From Arthrobacter sp. B0490 (GTDB lineage Bacteria; Actinomycetota; Actinomycetes; Actinomycetales; Micrococcaceae), in contig NZ_PJIR01000007.1 of the NCBI RefSeq assembly GCF_002929355.1, forward strand, positions 62,001 to 126,000: DNA of 64,000 nt. Direction: 5' to 3'. The position numbers and the translations under genes are program-made. This document shows, one piece after another, positions 45,913 to 53,878 of this stretch (the first letter of the stretch is position 1; each line of letters begins with the position of its first letter). Below the pieces are notes generated by a model. That model did no database searches, was not told where the DNA came from, and saw only the letters and a program-made list of their open reading frames with translations.

Positions 45913-47415
45913 TCAGCCGGTCCCCGCCCGGTACTTCGCGGCACGGCGCTCCAGCCGGTCGTCGGCGGGGAGTTCCTTCACGCGCGCCAGCTCGTACTCG
46001 ATGGCATCCGCCATCCGCTCGCAGAAGGCCCGGCCCTCCTCGGCGGCGTCCGGCCGCTCGTCCACCACGTGGTCCACGACACCCCGGCGGACGAGCGCGG
46101 CGATCTTCACGCCCTGGGCCTCCGCCATCTCCGGCGCGCGGTCCACGGTGCGGTGCACGATGGCGCTGGCCCCCTCGGGCGGCAGGGGGGAGAGCCACGC
46201 GTGCTCGGCGGCGATCGTGCTGTCCGCCGGCAGCAGGGCGAGCGCACCGCCCCCGGCGCCCTGCCCGAGCAGCAGGGACACCGACGGCGACGCGAGGCCG
46301 ATGAGGTCGTGCAGGGACCGCGCGATCTCTCCGGCGAGCCCGCCCTCCTCGGCCTCCTTCGACAGGTCCGCGCCGGCGGTGTCGATGACCGTGAGCAGGG
46401 GCAGGCCGAGCTCCTCGGCGAGCTTCATGCCCCGCCGCGCCTCCCTGAGCGACGCCGGGCCCATCACGGAGTCGCCCGGCCGGCGGGGCCGCTGGTGTCC
46501 GAGCACGATGCAGGGCTGGTCCCGGAAACGCGCCAGGGCCAGCAGGAGCCCGGGATCCTTCTCGCCCTGGCCGGTGCCGTTGAGCGGCAGGACGTCCCGG
46601 GCACCATAGGCGAGGAGGCGGCGCAGATCCGGCCGCCTCCGGTTGCGGGAGACGAGGATCGACGTCCAGGCGTCACCGGTGCCGGGGCGGACGGCGGCCG
46701 ACGGGGGCGGTTCGGGCTTCCCCGCCGGCTGCGCGAGCAGGACGGTCAGGGCCTTGTCGACGATGCCCGCGAGGTGCTCCGGCGGGACGACGGCGTCGAT
46801 GAGGCCCTTGTCGAACAGGTTCTCTGCGGCCTGGACGCCGGCCGGGAACGGCGCCCCGTACAGCGCCTCGTACACACGGGGGCCCAGGAACCCGAGGAGC
46901 GCACCGGGCTCGGCGACCGTGACGTGGCCCAGCGACCCCCAGGAGGCCATGACGCCGCCCGTCGTCGGATGCCGCAGGTAGACGAGGTAGGGCAGACCCG
47001 CCTGCCGGTGGGCCCGCACGGCCGCGGTGATGTCCACCATCGCCAGGAACGCGGGGGTACCCTCCTGCATGCGCGTGCCGCCCGACGCCGGACCGGCCAG
47101 CAGGGGCAGCCGTTCCGCCGTCGCCCGGCGGATCGCAGCGGTGATCCGGTGCGCGGCGGCGCCGCCGATCGAGCCCGCGAGGAAGGTGAACTCCGAGACG
47201 ATGACGGCCACCCGACGGCCGTGGATGAGACCTTCGCCGGTCAGCACCGACTCGTCCGCCCCGCTCTTCTCCCGTGCGCGTGCGAGTTCCTCCTCGTAGG
47301 CGGGGGTCGCTCCGGGATAGGGGGGGACCTCACCGTCCCACGAGGTGAAGGACCCGGCGTCGAGGACGGCGCCGATGAGTTCGCGGGCCGTGAGGTGCCG
47401 GGTGGGTGCGCTCAC
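45913..47415 (-). CDS. Single-chain carboxyltransferase (AccD-like + AccA-like fusion)
   Basis: A 500-residue protein that joins both carboxyltransferase halves. The N-terminal half (about 1-230) is AccD-like: SGGTRMQEG (111-119), TTGGVMASWG (151-160) and VAEPGALLGFLGPRV. The C-terminal half (about 255-500) is AccA-like: TVIDTAGAD, GQGAGGGALA (384-393) and PPEGASAIV (412-420). The AccD zinc finger is absent. GTG at 47415 overlaps the CoA-transferase stop (GTGA). No biotin carboxylase or biotin carrier gene is present. With the CoA-transferase and MatC carrier it may decarboxylate a malonyl-CoA-type thioester, like MdcD/MdcE. A standard acyl-CoA carboxylase role with partners elsewhere is the alternative. 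Confidence 0.88.
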   Translation of the reverse strand: MSAPTRHLTARELIGAVLDAGSFTSWDGEVPPYPGATPAYEEELARAREKSGADESVLTGEGLIHGRRVAVIVSEFTFLAGSIGGAAAHRITAAIRRATAERLPLLAGPASGGTRMQEGTPAFLAMVDITAAVRAHRQAGLPYLVYLRHPTTGGVMASWGSLGHVTVAEPGALLGFLGPRVYEALYGAPFPAGVQAAENLFDKGLIDAVVPPEHLAGIVDKALTVLLAQPAGKPEPPPSAAVRPGTGDAWTSILVSRNRRRPDLRRLLAYGARDVLPLNGTGQGEKDPGLLLALARFRDQPCIVLGHQRPRRPGDSVMGPASLREARRGMKLAEELGLPLLTVIDTAGADLSKEAEEGGLAGEIARSLHDLIGLASPSVSLLLGQGAGGGALALLPADSTIAAEHAWLSPLPPEGASAIVHRTVDRAPEMAEAQGVKIAALVRRGVVDHVVDERPDAAEEGRAFCERMADAIEYELARVKELPADDRLERRAAKYRAGTG

Positions 47416-48632
47416 GCCCGGGGCCCGCCCGGTGCCGGGGCGAGCCAGGCGCGGATGGTCTCGCCGTCGCCGTCGAGCAGCGGCGGGGCTGTATGGCCGG
47501 CCGGCGTGGTCTCGGAGGCACCGTCGAAGAAGCGCAGGGGCGGCCCGGGCAGGGCGATGTCGCCCAGGACCGGATGCTGCACGGTGAGGAGCAGCCCCTG
47601 CGAGTGCACCTGCTCCCAGGCGTAGACCTCGTCGAGGGTGCGCACCTTGCCGGCGGGGATGCCCACCTCGTTGAGCCTCGCGAGCAGCGGCTCCGCCTCG
47701 TACGCGGAGAACGCGTCCTCGACGACGCCGATCAGCAGGTCCCGGTTCCGCACGCGGTCGGCGTTCGTCGCGAACTCCGGGCGGGCGCCGTCGAGCCCGA
47801 AGGCGGCCGTGAAGGTGGCCCACAGTTTCTCGCTGCCCACGCTGATCTGCACCTTGCCGCCCCGGCAGTTGAACAGTCCGTACGGCGCGATCGACGGGTG
47901 GTGGTTGCCCTGCGCCTGCGGCACCTCGCCCGCGACGGTGGTGCGCGTGCCCTGGAAGGCGTGGACTCCGATGATCGCGGCGAGCAGCGACGTCCGCACC
48001 ACCTGTCCCCTGCCCGTCCGCTCGCGCTCGAGCAGCGCGGCGACGGCGCCGTACGCCCCGTACATGCCGGACAGCAGGTCGGCGATCGGCACGCCGACGC
48101 GCTGGGGGTTGTCGGGGTCGGGTCCGGTGACGGACATCAGCCCCGCCTCGCCCTGCACGATCTGGTCGTACCCGCTGCGCTTCGCCTCGGGGCCGTCGTG
48201 GCCGAACCCGGTGATGGAGAGGATGACCAGGCCCGGGTTCAGTTCGAGCATGGCATCGGTGGAGAAGCCGAGCCGGTCCAGCACGCCGGGCCTGAAGTTC
48301 TCGACGACGACGTCCGCGCGGCGCAGCAGTTCCGTGAGGACGGTCCTGCCGTCGTCGCTCTTGAGATCGAGCGCGATGGACTCCTTGTTCCGATTGCAGG
48401 ACAGGAAGTAGGTGGACTGGCGATCGTCCTCGGGGCCGACGAAGGGCGGGCCCCACCCGCGCGTGTCGTCCCCCGAGCCGGGGGTCTCGACCTTGATCAC
48501 ACGCGCTCCCAGGTCCCCGAGCATCATGCCGGCGTGGGGCCCGGCAAGTGCACGGCTGAGGTCGACGACGAGGCGACCGGCCAGCGGCCCCCCGCGGCCG
48601 GTCGTCCCGGCGGTGGTCTGTTCGGCGCTCAT
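47412..48632 (-). CDS. CaiB/BaiF-family (class III) CoA-transferase
   Basis: Moves CoA between carboxylic acids. The 406 residues show the family start VVDLSRALAGPHAGMMLGDLGARVIKVE (split here), the NRNKES motif (80-85), ENFRPG (111-116) and the catalytic Asp185 in VPIADLLSG. The ATG at 48632 has GGAGGA 4 nt upstream; the longer frame is discounted. It is coupled to the carboxyltransferase by GTGA and lies 53 nt after the MatC-type carrier. A likely reaction is transfer of CoA to the imported dicarboxylate, for example malonate. The donor is unknown. Confidence 0.92.
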   Translation of the reverse strand: MSAEQTTAGTTGRGGPLAGRLVVDLSRALAGPHAGMMLGDLGARVIKVETPGSGDDTRGWGPPFVGPEDDRQSTYFLSCNRNKESIALDLKSDDGRTVLTELLRRADVVVENFRPGVLDRLGFSTDAMLELNPGLVILSITGFGHDGPEAKRSGYDQIVQGEAGLMSVTGPDPDNPQRVGVPIADLLSGMYGAYGAVAALLERERTGRGQVVRTSLLAAIIGVHAFQGTRTTVAGEVPQAQGNHHPSIAPYGLFNCRGGKVQISVGSEKLWATFTAAFGLDGARPEFATNADRVRNRDLLIGVVEDAFSAYEAEPLLARLNEVGIPAGKVRTLDEVYAWEQVHSQGLLLTVQHPVLGDIALPGPPLRFFDGASETTPAGHTAPPLLDGDGETIRAWLAPAPGGPRA

Positions 48633-48685
48633 GCTTCCTCCGGTGGTCGTGCTGTGTCGTGCTGGCGGATCGGTCGGGGGTCGGC

Positions 48686-50050
48686 TCAGAGCCAGCCGGG
48701 CACCACGAGGACGAGCCACGCGATGACCGGGCCGGCCACGACGACGATCGCGCCGTAGCCGAGGATCTGCTTGTAGAAGCGGTCCTTGTCCGTCCCCTCG
48801 GGGGCGTTGGCGAGGACGAGGGCGCCGTTGGTGGAGAACGGCGAGACGTCGACGATCGTGGAGGACACCGCGAGCGCGCAGACCACGCCGACGGCTCCCA
48901 CGGCTCCGGTCTCCAGGAACGGGATGGCCAGCGGGATGAGGGCCGCGAGGATGGCCGTCGAGGACGCGAAGGCCGAGACGACCGCGCCGATGTAGCAGAT
49001 GAGCAGGGCGGCCAGGAGCGGCATGCCGAGGCCCGCGACGCCGTCGGACACGTACTCGATGGTACCGGCGGCCTGCAGGACGCCGACGAAGGTGAGCATG
49101 CCGCAGATGAGCAGGACGGTGGACCAGGCGATCTTGTTCACGGCCCCGCTCTGCGCCTTCGGGGAGATCAGCGCGAGGATGACGGCGACCGTGATGGCGA
49201 CGAAACCGACGTCGACCTTGAAGCCGAGCGCGATGACGGCGAGCGCGACGAGGCCGAGGATGGTGGCCCCCTGCGAGAAGCGGTCCTCCTTCGTCCTGGT
49301 GGCGAGCACGCCGTCACCGGCGGGATCGCGGGGGCCGTAGGTTCCGCTGCCGGTCCCCTTGTAGGCGACGTCGGCCGCGCGGACGCCGGGGCTGGCCTTC
49401 AGGCGGGCCTCGGCGGCCTCCTCGACGAACTCGGTCATGCGCGAGGAGAGGAGCTTCCGGCCGCCGAGGACGACGAAGAGGACGACGGCGATGAGCAGGT
49501 TGAAGATGAAACTCGCCAGGAAGACGGCGAGGGGGCTCGACTCGAAGCCGGACTCCCCGACGATGTCGTTGACGATCACGCCGTACACGGCGATGGGCGA
49601 GAACCCGCCGGCCTGCGCACCGTGGACCACCATCATGCCCATGAGCAGCGGCGAGATCTTGTGGCGCGCCGCGAAGCCCAGCGCCACGGGCGCCATGATC
49701 GCCACCGCGGCCGGGCCGAGCGCACCGACGGCGGTGATGACGGCGGTGATGAGGAACATGACCCACGGGATGAGGGCCACGCGGTTGCGGACCAGCTTCA
49801 CCGCGCCCTGCACGAGGAGGTCGATCGTGCCGTTGTTCTGCGCGATGGCGAACAGGTAGGTCACCCCCACGAGCGTGAGGAACAGCCCGCCCGGGAACTC
49901 GGCGATGATGTCGTCGGTATCCATGCCGAGGACGACGGCGCCGAGCAGGAAGGCACCCACGAATGCGAGGGCTCCCATATTGATGGGGAGCAGCGTGGCT
50001 ATCAGGAACATCGCCGCGAGGATGATGATCGATAGGAGTGGGGCGGACAT
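48686..50050 (-). CDS. MatC-like dicarboxylate (malonate) carrier
   Basis: A 454-residue membrane transporter of the ion-transporter superfamily with a MatC N-terminal domain: FPGGLFLTLVGVTYLFAIAQ (near 53-72) and LGFAARHKISPLLMGMMVVH in part. About 11-12 hydrophobic segments flank a charged central loop (about 205-260). Rhizobial MatC imports malonate. The ATG at 50050 has GGAGGA 5 nt upstream. A TTGACA -35 and a palindrome over the likely start site lie in the gap to the divergent GntR gene. Confidence 0.85.
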   Translation of the reverse strand: MSAPLLSIIILAAMFLIATLLPINMGALAFVGAFLLGAVVLGMDTDDIIAEFPGGLFLTLVGVTYLFAIAQNNGTIDLLVQGAVKLVRNRVALIPWVMFLITAVITAVGALGPAAVAIMAPVALGFAARHKISPLLMGMMVVHGAQAGGFSPIAVYGVIVNDIVGESGFESSPLAVFLASFIFNLLIAVVLFVVLGGRKLLSSRMTEFVEEAAEARLKASPGVRAADVAYKGTGSGTYGPRDPAGDGVLATRTKEDRFSQGATILGLVALAVIALGFKVDVGFVAITVAVILALISPKAQSGAVNKIAWSTVLLICGMLTFVGVLQAAGTIEYVSDGVAGLGMPLLAALLICYIGAVVSAFASSTAILAALIPLAIPFLETGAVGAVGVVCALAVSSTIVDVSPFSTNGALVLANAPEGTDKDRFYKQILGYGAIVVVAGPVIAWLVLVVPGWL

Positions 50051-50095
50051 CGTTATCCTCCAGCAGGCGACGGACAGGGCGGACGAGCGTGTGAT

Positions 50096-50112
50096 GTGGC
50101 TTACAAAACCAC
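50096..50112. promoter_or_regulatory. Imperfect palindrome, candidate GntR operator
   Basis: GTGG-c-TT-aca-AA-a-CCAC (50096-50112) pairs at 6 of 7 outer positions. It lies in the divergent gap between the carrier and the GntR gene, just downstream of the predicted carrier promoter, where a repressor would block transcription. Confidence 0.4.
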
Positions 50113-50120
50113 TGGCCTAG

Positions 50121-50148
50121 CCTGTAGGAGAGTATGTGTCTGTGTCAA
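50121..50148 (-). promoter_or_regulatory. Promoter of the MatC/CoA-transferase/carboxyltransferase operon
   Basis: The minus strand shows a perfect -35 TTGACA (50148-50143) and a -10-like TACAGG (50126-50121) with 16-nt spacing. The predicted start near 50114 overlaps the palindrome at 50096-50112. Confidence 0.5.
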
Positions 50149-50194
50149 CTGTTCACCGGTACCATGGGCGCACCACTACACGGGGAGAGCCAGG

Positions 50195-50896
50195 ATGACC
50201 GACGACGCCAGTCCTCGACCGTTGGGACGCCTCGCCCGTCCGCGCCTGTACGAACAGCTCGTCGAGCAGCTGCTCGGTTACATCGAGTCCGCGAAGCTGC
50301 GCCCGGGGGACCTCCTGCCGGCGGAGCGTGAGCTCGCCGAGCGCCTCGGGGTCTCGCGCGCCACCCTCGCGCAGGCCCTCGTGGCCCTGGAGGTCCTGGG
50401 CGTCATCGACGTCCAGCACGGCACGGGCGCGGTCCTGCGCCACCGTGCCAGCGTGGCGAGCGTGATCAAGGGGCTGCGCGAGCACCAGAGCCGCCTCCCC
50501 GACATCGTCGAGGCCCGCAGCACGCTCGAGGTGAAGCTCGCGGCCCTGGCGGCCGAACGCCGCACGGACGAGGACCTGGTCGCGATCGCACGGGCCCTCG
50601 ACACGATGCGGGCGGAGATCGACGACGGCGACCGCGGCGCGCACGGGGACGAGCTCTTCCACCAGGCCGTCACCGCGGCGGCCCACTCACCCGTGATGGC
50701 GCAGCTCATGGCGTTCATCGGCGAGATGGTGCTGGAGACGCGCCTCGAGTCACTCGCCCAGCCCGGCCGGCCCGAGCAGTCCCTGGAATCGCACCGGGTC
50801 ATCGCGGCGGCGATCAGGGCGCAGGACGCGCCCGCTGCCGCCGAGGCGATGCAGCGCCACATCGAACTCGTCTCGGACGTCGCGCTGCTGAGATAG
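50195..50896 (+). CDS. GntR-family (FadR-type) transcriptional regulator
   Basis: A 233-residue regulator. The N-terminal winged helix-turn-helix (about 12-75) shows YEQLVEQLLGYIES and LPAERELAERLGVSRATLAQAL. The C-terminal FCD effector domain (about 90-230) has the Asp/His metal-ligand pattern in DELFHQAV (near 145-152) and the final HIEL. Such domains bind carboxylic acids. It is divergent from the MatC-type carrier operon, so it is the likely dicarboxylate-responsive switch. The ATG at 50195 is chosen; the frame is open upstream without a Shine-Dalgarno. Confidence 0.92.
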   Translation: MTDDASPRPLGRLARPRLYEQLVEQLLGYIESAKLRPGDLLPAERELAERLGVSRATLAQALVALEVLGVIDVQHGTGAVLRHRASVASVIKGLREHQSRLPDIVEARSTLEVKLAALAAERRTDEDLVAIARALDTMRAEIDDGDRGAHGDELFHQAVTAAAHSPVMAQLMAFIGEMVLETRLESLAQPGRPEQSLESHRVIAAAIRAQDAPAAAEAMQRHIELVSDVALLR

Positions 50897-50908
50897 GCCG
50901 CCCACGAC

Positions 50909-50937
50909 GACGGCCGGCCCCGAGGGGACCGGCCGTC
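50909..50937. terminator. Bidirectional terminator after the GntR gene
   Basis: A perfect 9-bp stem GACGGCCGG/CCGGCCGTC (50909-50917 and 50929-50937) with an inner CCCC/GGGG pairing lies between two convergent genes. Confidence 0.75.
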
Positions 50938-50960
50938 ACTGGTCCGCGGCCCGGGCCCTC

Positions 50961-51425
50961 CTAGGCCTCCGAGACCTGCGCCGCGAGGTTGGCGAGCGTC
51001 GAGTCCAGGGCGTCCCGCGACACCTCGGGGAAGGTCAGCTTCTTCAGGATCTCCTTGTCCGTCACGCCGGACCAGTCGTAGCTCACGGACACCTCGGTGG
51101 AATCCGGGCCCGACGGCTGCAGCTCCCACACCCACTCCCAGCCCGGCGGCACCTCGCCGGCGGGCGCCGTCTTCCAGGCGAGCAGCTTGTTCGGGTCGTA
51201 GCCCACCACGTGGTTGTCCGTCTGGTAGTCGCCGCCCATCTTGTCCCAGTGCTGGTTCATGGTGAACACCTGGCCCACGGCGGTGATGCGGTCCGACTTG
51301 CTGTCCGACTGCACCATCCCCGAGCCGTCGAGCGCGGCATGCTGCGCCGGGTTGGTGAGCAGGGTGAAGATCGCGGCTGCTGGTGCATCGATCGTCCGGG
51401 TGGCGGAAATGCGTGTCTCGGTCAT
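50961..51425 (-). CDS. SRPBCC/polyketide-cyclase-like protein
   Basis: A 154-residue START-like fold protein with the usual opening RTIDAPAAAIFTLLTNPAQH and a WEWVWELQPSGPDSTEVSVSYDW-type strand pair (shortened here). Such proteins bind hydrophobic ligands, and the function is unknown. The ATG at 51425 has AAGGAG 8 nt upstream. It lies 27 nt after the phosphoketolase gene and may be co-transcribed with it. Confidence 0.85.
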   Translation of the reverse strand: MTETRISATRTIDAPAAAIFTLLTNPAQHAALDGSGMVQSDSKSDRITAVGQVFTMNQHWDKMGGDYQTDNHVVGYDPNKLLAWKTAPAGEVPPGWEWVWELQPSGPDSTEVSVSYDWSGVTDKEILKKLTFPEVSRDALDSTLANLAAQVSEA

Positions 51426-51452
51426 GCGGGGTTCTCCTTCTGGTGGGGTTGG

Positions 51453-53840
51453 TCAGTGCTGTGCATCATCCGGTGAGGATTCGTCGAGGGTCCAGCCGGT
51501 GATGGACTCCAGGTCCTTCCCGGCGTCGCGCGTGTACTGCCAGGCGCGCTGCCGCTGGTCCTGGAGGTCCTGCCGGAACCGGGCCTGGGTGGCCCCGAGG
51601 GCCGGCACGCGGTCGATCACGTCCATGGCCAGCTGGAACCGGTCGATCTGGTTCAGCATCGCCATGTCGAACGGCGTCGTCGTGGTGCCCTCCTCCTTGT
51701 AGCCGCGCACGTGCAGGTTCGTGTGGTTGCTGCGCCGGTACGTCAGGCGGTGGATGAGCCACGGGTAGCCGTGGTAGGCGAAGACCACGGGCTTCGACGT
51801 CGTGAACAGCGTGTCGAAGTCGCGCGCCGACAGTCCGTGGGGGTGCTCCGAGCTGTCCTGCAGCCGCATGAGGTCCACCACGTTGACCACGCGGATCCTG
51901 AGCCCCGGGATGGCGGCCCTGAGCAGTCCCGCCGCGGCCACGGCCTCGAGCGTCGGCACATCGCCCGCGCAGCCGAGGACGACGTCGGGCTCCACGCCCG
52001 GCTCTTCGGAGCCCGCGAAGTCGAGGATCCCGATCCCGCGCTTCACGTGGAGGTGCGCCTCCTCCGGACCCAGCCAGGTGGGCGTGGGCTGCTTGCCCGT
52101 GACGATCACGTTGACGGTGTCGCGGGTCTGCAGGCAGTGCTCGGTCACGGCGAGCATAGTATTGGCGTCTGGCGGCAGGTAGACCCGGATGATGTCCGCC
52201 TTCTTGTTGACCACGTGGTCGATGAAGCCGGGATCCTGGTGCGAGAAGCCGTTGTGGTCCTGCTGCCAGACGTGGCTGGAGAGCATGTAGTTGAAGGAGG
52301 CGATGGGCTGCCGCCAGGGCAGCGTGCGGTGCACCTTCAGCCATTTGGCGAACTGGTTGAACATCGAGTCCACGATGTGCACGAACGCCTCGTAGCAGTT
52401 GAAGACGCCGTGGCGCCCGGTCAGCAGGTAGCCCTCGAGCCACCCCTGGCAGAGGTGTTCGCTGAGGACCTCGAGGACGCGGCCGGAACGCGCGAGGTGC
52501 TCGTCGACGTCCTCGATCCGCGGCTGCCACACCTTGTCCGTCACCTCGTACACGGCGGACAGGCGGTTCGACGCCGTCTCGTCCGGGCCGAACAGGCGGA
52601 AGTTGTGCGGGTTGAGGTCGATGACGTCGCGGAGGTAGCCGCCGACGGCCATCATGGGGCTCACCTTCTCCGCACCGGGACGTGAGATCTCGACGGCGTG
52701 GTCGGCGTAGGAGGGCAGGACCAGGTCGCGGAGGAGCCAGCCGCCGTTGGCGTAGGGCGTGGCGCTCATGCGGAGGTCGCCGTGCGGGGCGAGCGCGGCG
52801 ATCTCGGGCCGCAGCTCCCCGGTCCCGGTGAACAGCGAGGCCGGGTCGTAGGACCGCATCCACTCCTCGAGCTGGTGCAGGTGTCCCTCGTTGCTGTGGA
52901 TCTCGGTCAGCGGGACCTGATGGGCGCGCCAGGTGCCCTCCACGGGCTTGCCGTCGACGACCGCCGGGCCGGTCCAGCCCTTCGGCGAGCGGAGCACGAT
53001 CATGGGCCACCGGGCCGCTCCCGCATCGGCCCCGGCGGGTGAGGTGCGGGCCTTCTCCTGGATGGCGTGGATGTCGTCGATGCAGGTGTCGAGGACGGCG
53101 GCGAAGTCCCGGTGGGCCTCCTCCGTGGCCGAGGGATCGGACACCGTGACGAAGTGGGGCTCGTACCCGTATCCGTACATCAGCTGCCGGAGCTGCTCCT
53201 CGGGCATGCGGGCCAGCACCGTGGGATTGGCGATCTTGTAGCCGTTGAGGTGCAGGATCGGCAGCACGGCGCCGTCCACGGCGGGGTCCACGAAGCTGTT
53301 CGAGTGCCAGCTGGTGGCCAGCGGCCCGGTCTCCGCCTCGCCGTCGCCCACCACTGCCGCGGCGATGAGGTCCGGGTTGTCGAAGACGGCGCCGTACGCG
53401 TGGGCGAGGGTGTAGCCCAGTTCCCCGCCCTCGTGGATGGACCCGGGCGTCTCCGGTGCGGCGTGGGACGGGATCCCGCCGGGATAGCTGAACTGCCTGA
53501 ACAGGGCGTTCAGGCCTGCGCCGTCCTTGCCGATGGTGCTGTAGATCTCGGAGTAGGTCCCCTCGAGCCACGCATTGGCCACGTTCGCGGGACCGCCGTG
53601 CCCGGGACCGGTGACGAACAGCATCTCCTGCCCGCGCGCCGAGATCACCCGGTTCAGGTGCGTATAGACGAAGTTGAGCCCGGGCGTCGTGCCCCAGTGC
53701 CCGAGCAGCCGTGCCTTCACGTCCTCCCCGGTCAGCGGGCGCGTCAGCAGGGCGTTGTCCCGCAGGTAGATCTGCCCCACCGAGACGTAGTTGGCGGCCC
53801 GCCACCACGCGTCCAACCCCTGGATATCGAGACTGCTCAT
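51453..53840 (-). CDS. Phosphoketolase (xylulose 5-phosphate/fructose 6-phosphate)
   Basis: Splits xylulose 5-phosphate or fructose 6-phosphate with phosphate into acetyl phosphate plus a shorter sugar phosphate, using thiamine diphosphate. The 795 residues are full length. They contain GPGHGGPA (near 78-85), the TPP motif [15 protein letters not shown] (near 166-180) followed by [12 protein letters not shown], and the C-terminal [13 protein letters not shown] and [15 protein letters not shown] regions. The ATG at 53840 has AGGAGG upstream. No acetate kinase or phosphotransacetylase gene is in the window. Confidence 0.97.
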   Translation of the reverse strand: MSSLDIQGLDAWWRAANYVSVGQIYLRDNALLTRPLTGEDVKARLLGHWGTTPGLNFVYTHLNRVISARGQEMLFVTGPGHGGPANVANAWLEGTYSEIYSTIGKDGAGLNALFRQFSYPGGIPSHAAPETPGSIHEGGELGYTLAHAYGAVFDNPDLIAAAVVGDGEAETGPLATSWHSNSFVDPAVDGAVLPILHLNGYKIANPTVLARMPEEQLRQLMYGYGYEPHFVTVSDPSATEEAHRDFAAVLDTCIDDIHAIQEKARTSPAGADAGAARWPMIVLRSPKGWTGPAVVDGKPVEGTWRAHQVPLTEIHSNEGHLHQLEEWMRSYDPASLFTGTGELRPEIAALAPHGDLRMSATPYANGGWLLRDLVLPSYADHAVEISRPGAEKVSPMMAVGGYLRDVIDLNPHNFRLFGPDETASNRLSAVYEVTDKVWQPRIEDVDEHLARSGRVLEVLSEHLCQGWLEGYLLTGRHGVFNCYEAFVHIVDSMFNQFAKWLKVHRTLPWRQPIASFNYMLSSHVWQQDHNGFSHQDPGFIDHVVNKKADIIRVYLPPDANTMLAVTEHCLQTRDTVNVIVTGKQPTPTWLGPEEAHLHVKRGIGILDFAGSEEPGVEPDVVLGCAGDVPTLEAVAAAGLLRAAIPGLRIRVVNVVDLMRLQDSSEHPHGLSARDFDTLFTTSKPVVFAYHGYPWLIHRLTYRRSNHTNLHVRGYKEEGTTTTPFDMAMLNQIDRFQLAMDVIDRVPALGATQARFRQDLQDQRQRAWQYTRDAGKDLESITGWTLDESSPDDAQH

Positions 53841-53878
53841 ATATGCCTCCTAGGTCATACTACGTGGACGGGGCGGAT

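Noticed and set aside
45913..47415. Housekeeping acetyl-CoA carboxylase for fatty-acid synthesis
   Set aside because: Actinobacteria normally use AccA3/AccD-type subunits for this. The chain is coupled to a CoA-transferase and a dicarboxylate carrier, with no biotin proteins nearby. Not fully excluded.
47416..48456. N-terminal extension of the carboxyltransferase frame
   Set aside because: It is the shadow of the CoA-transferase gene in another frame; the AccD homology begins right after GTG 47415.
48659..50035. 458-codon plus-strand frame rich in Asp/Glu/Gly/Arg over the MatC-type carrier
   Set aside because: The antisense of a hydrophobic membrane gene typically reads as acidic/basic low complexity; no domain and no ribosome-binding site.
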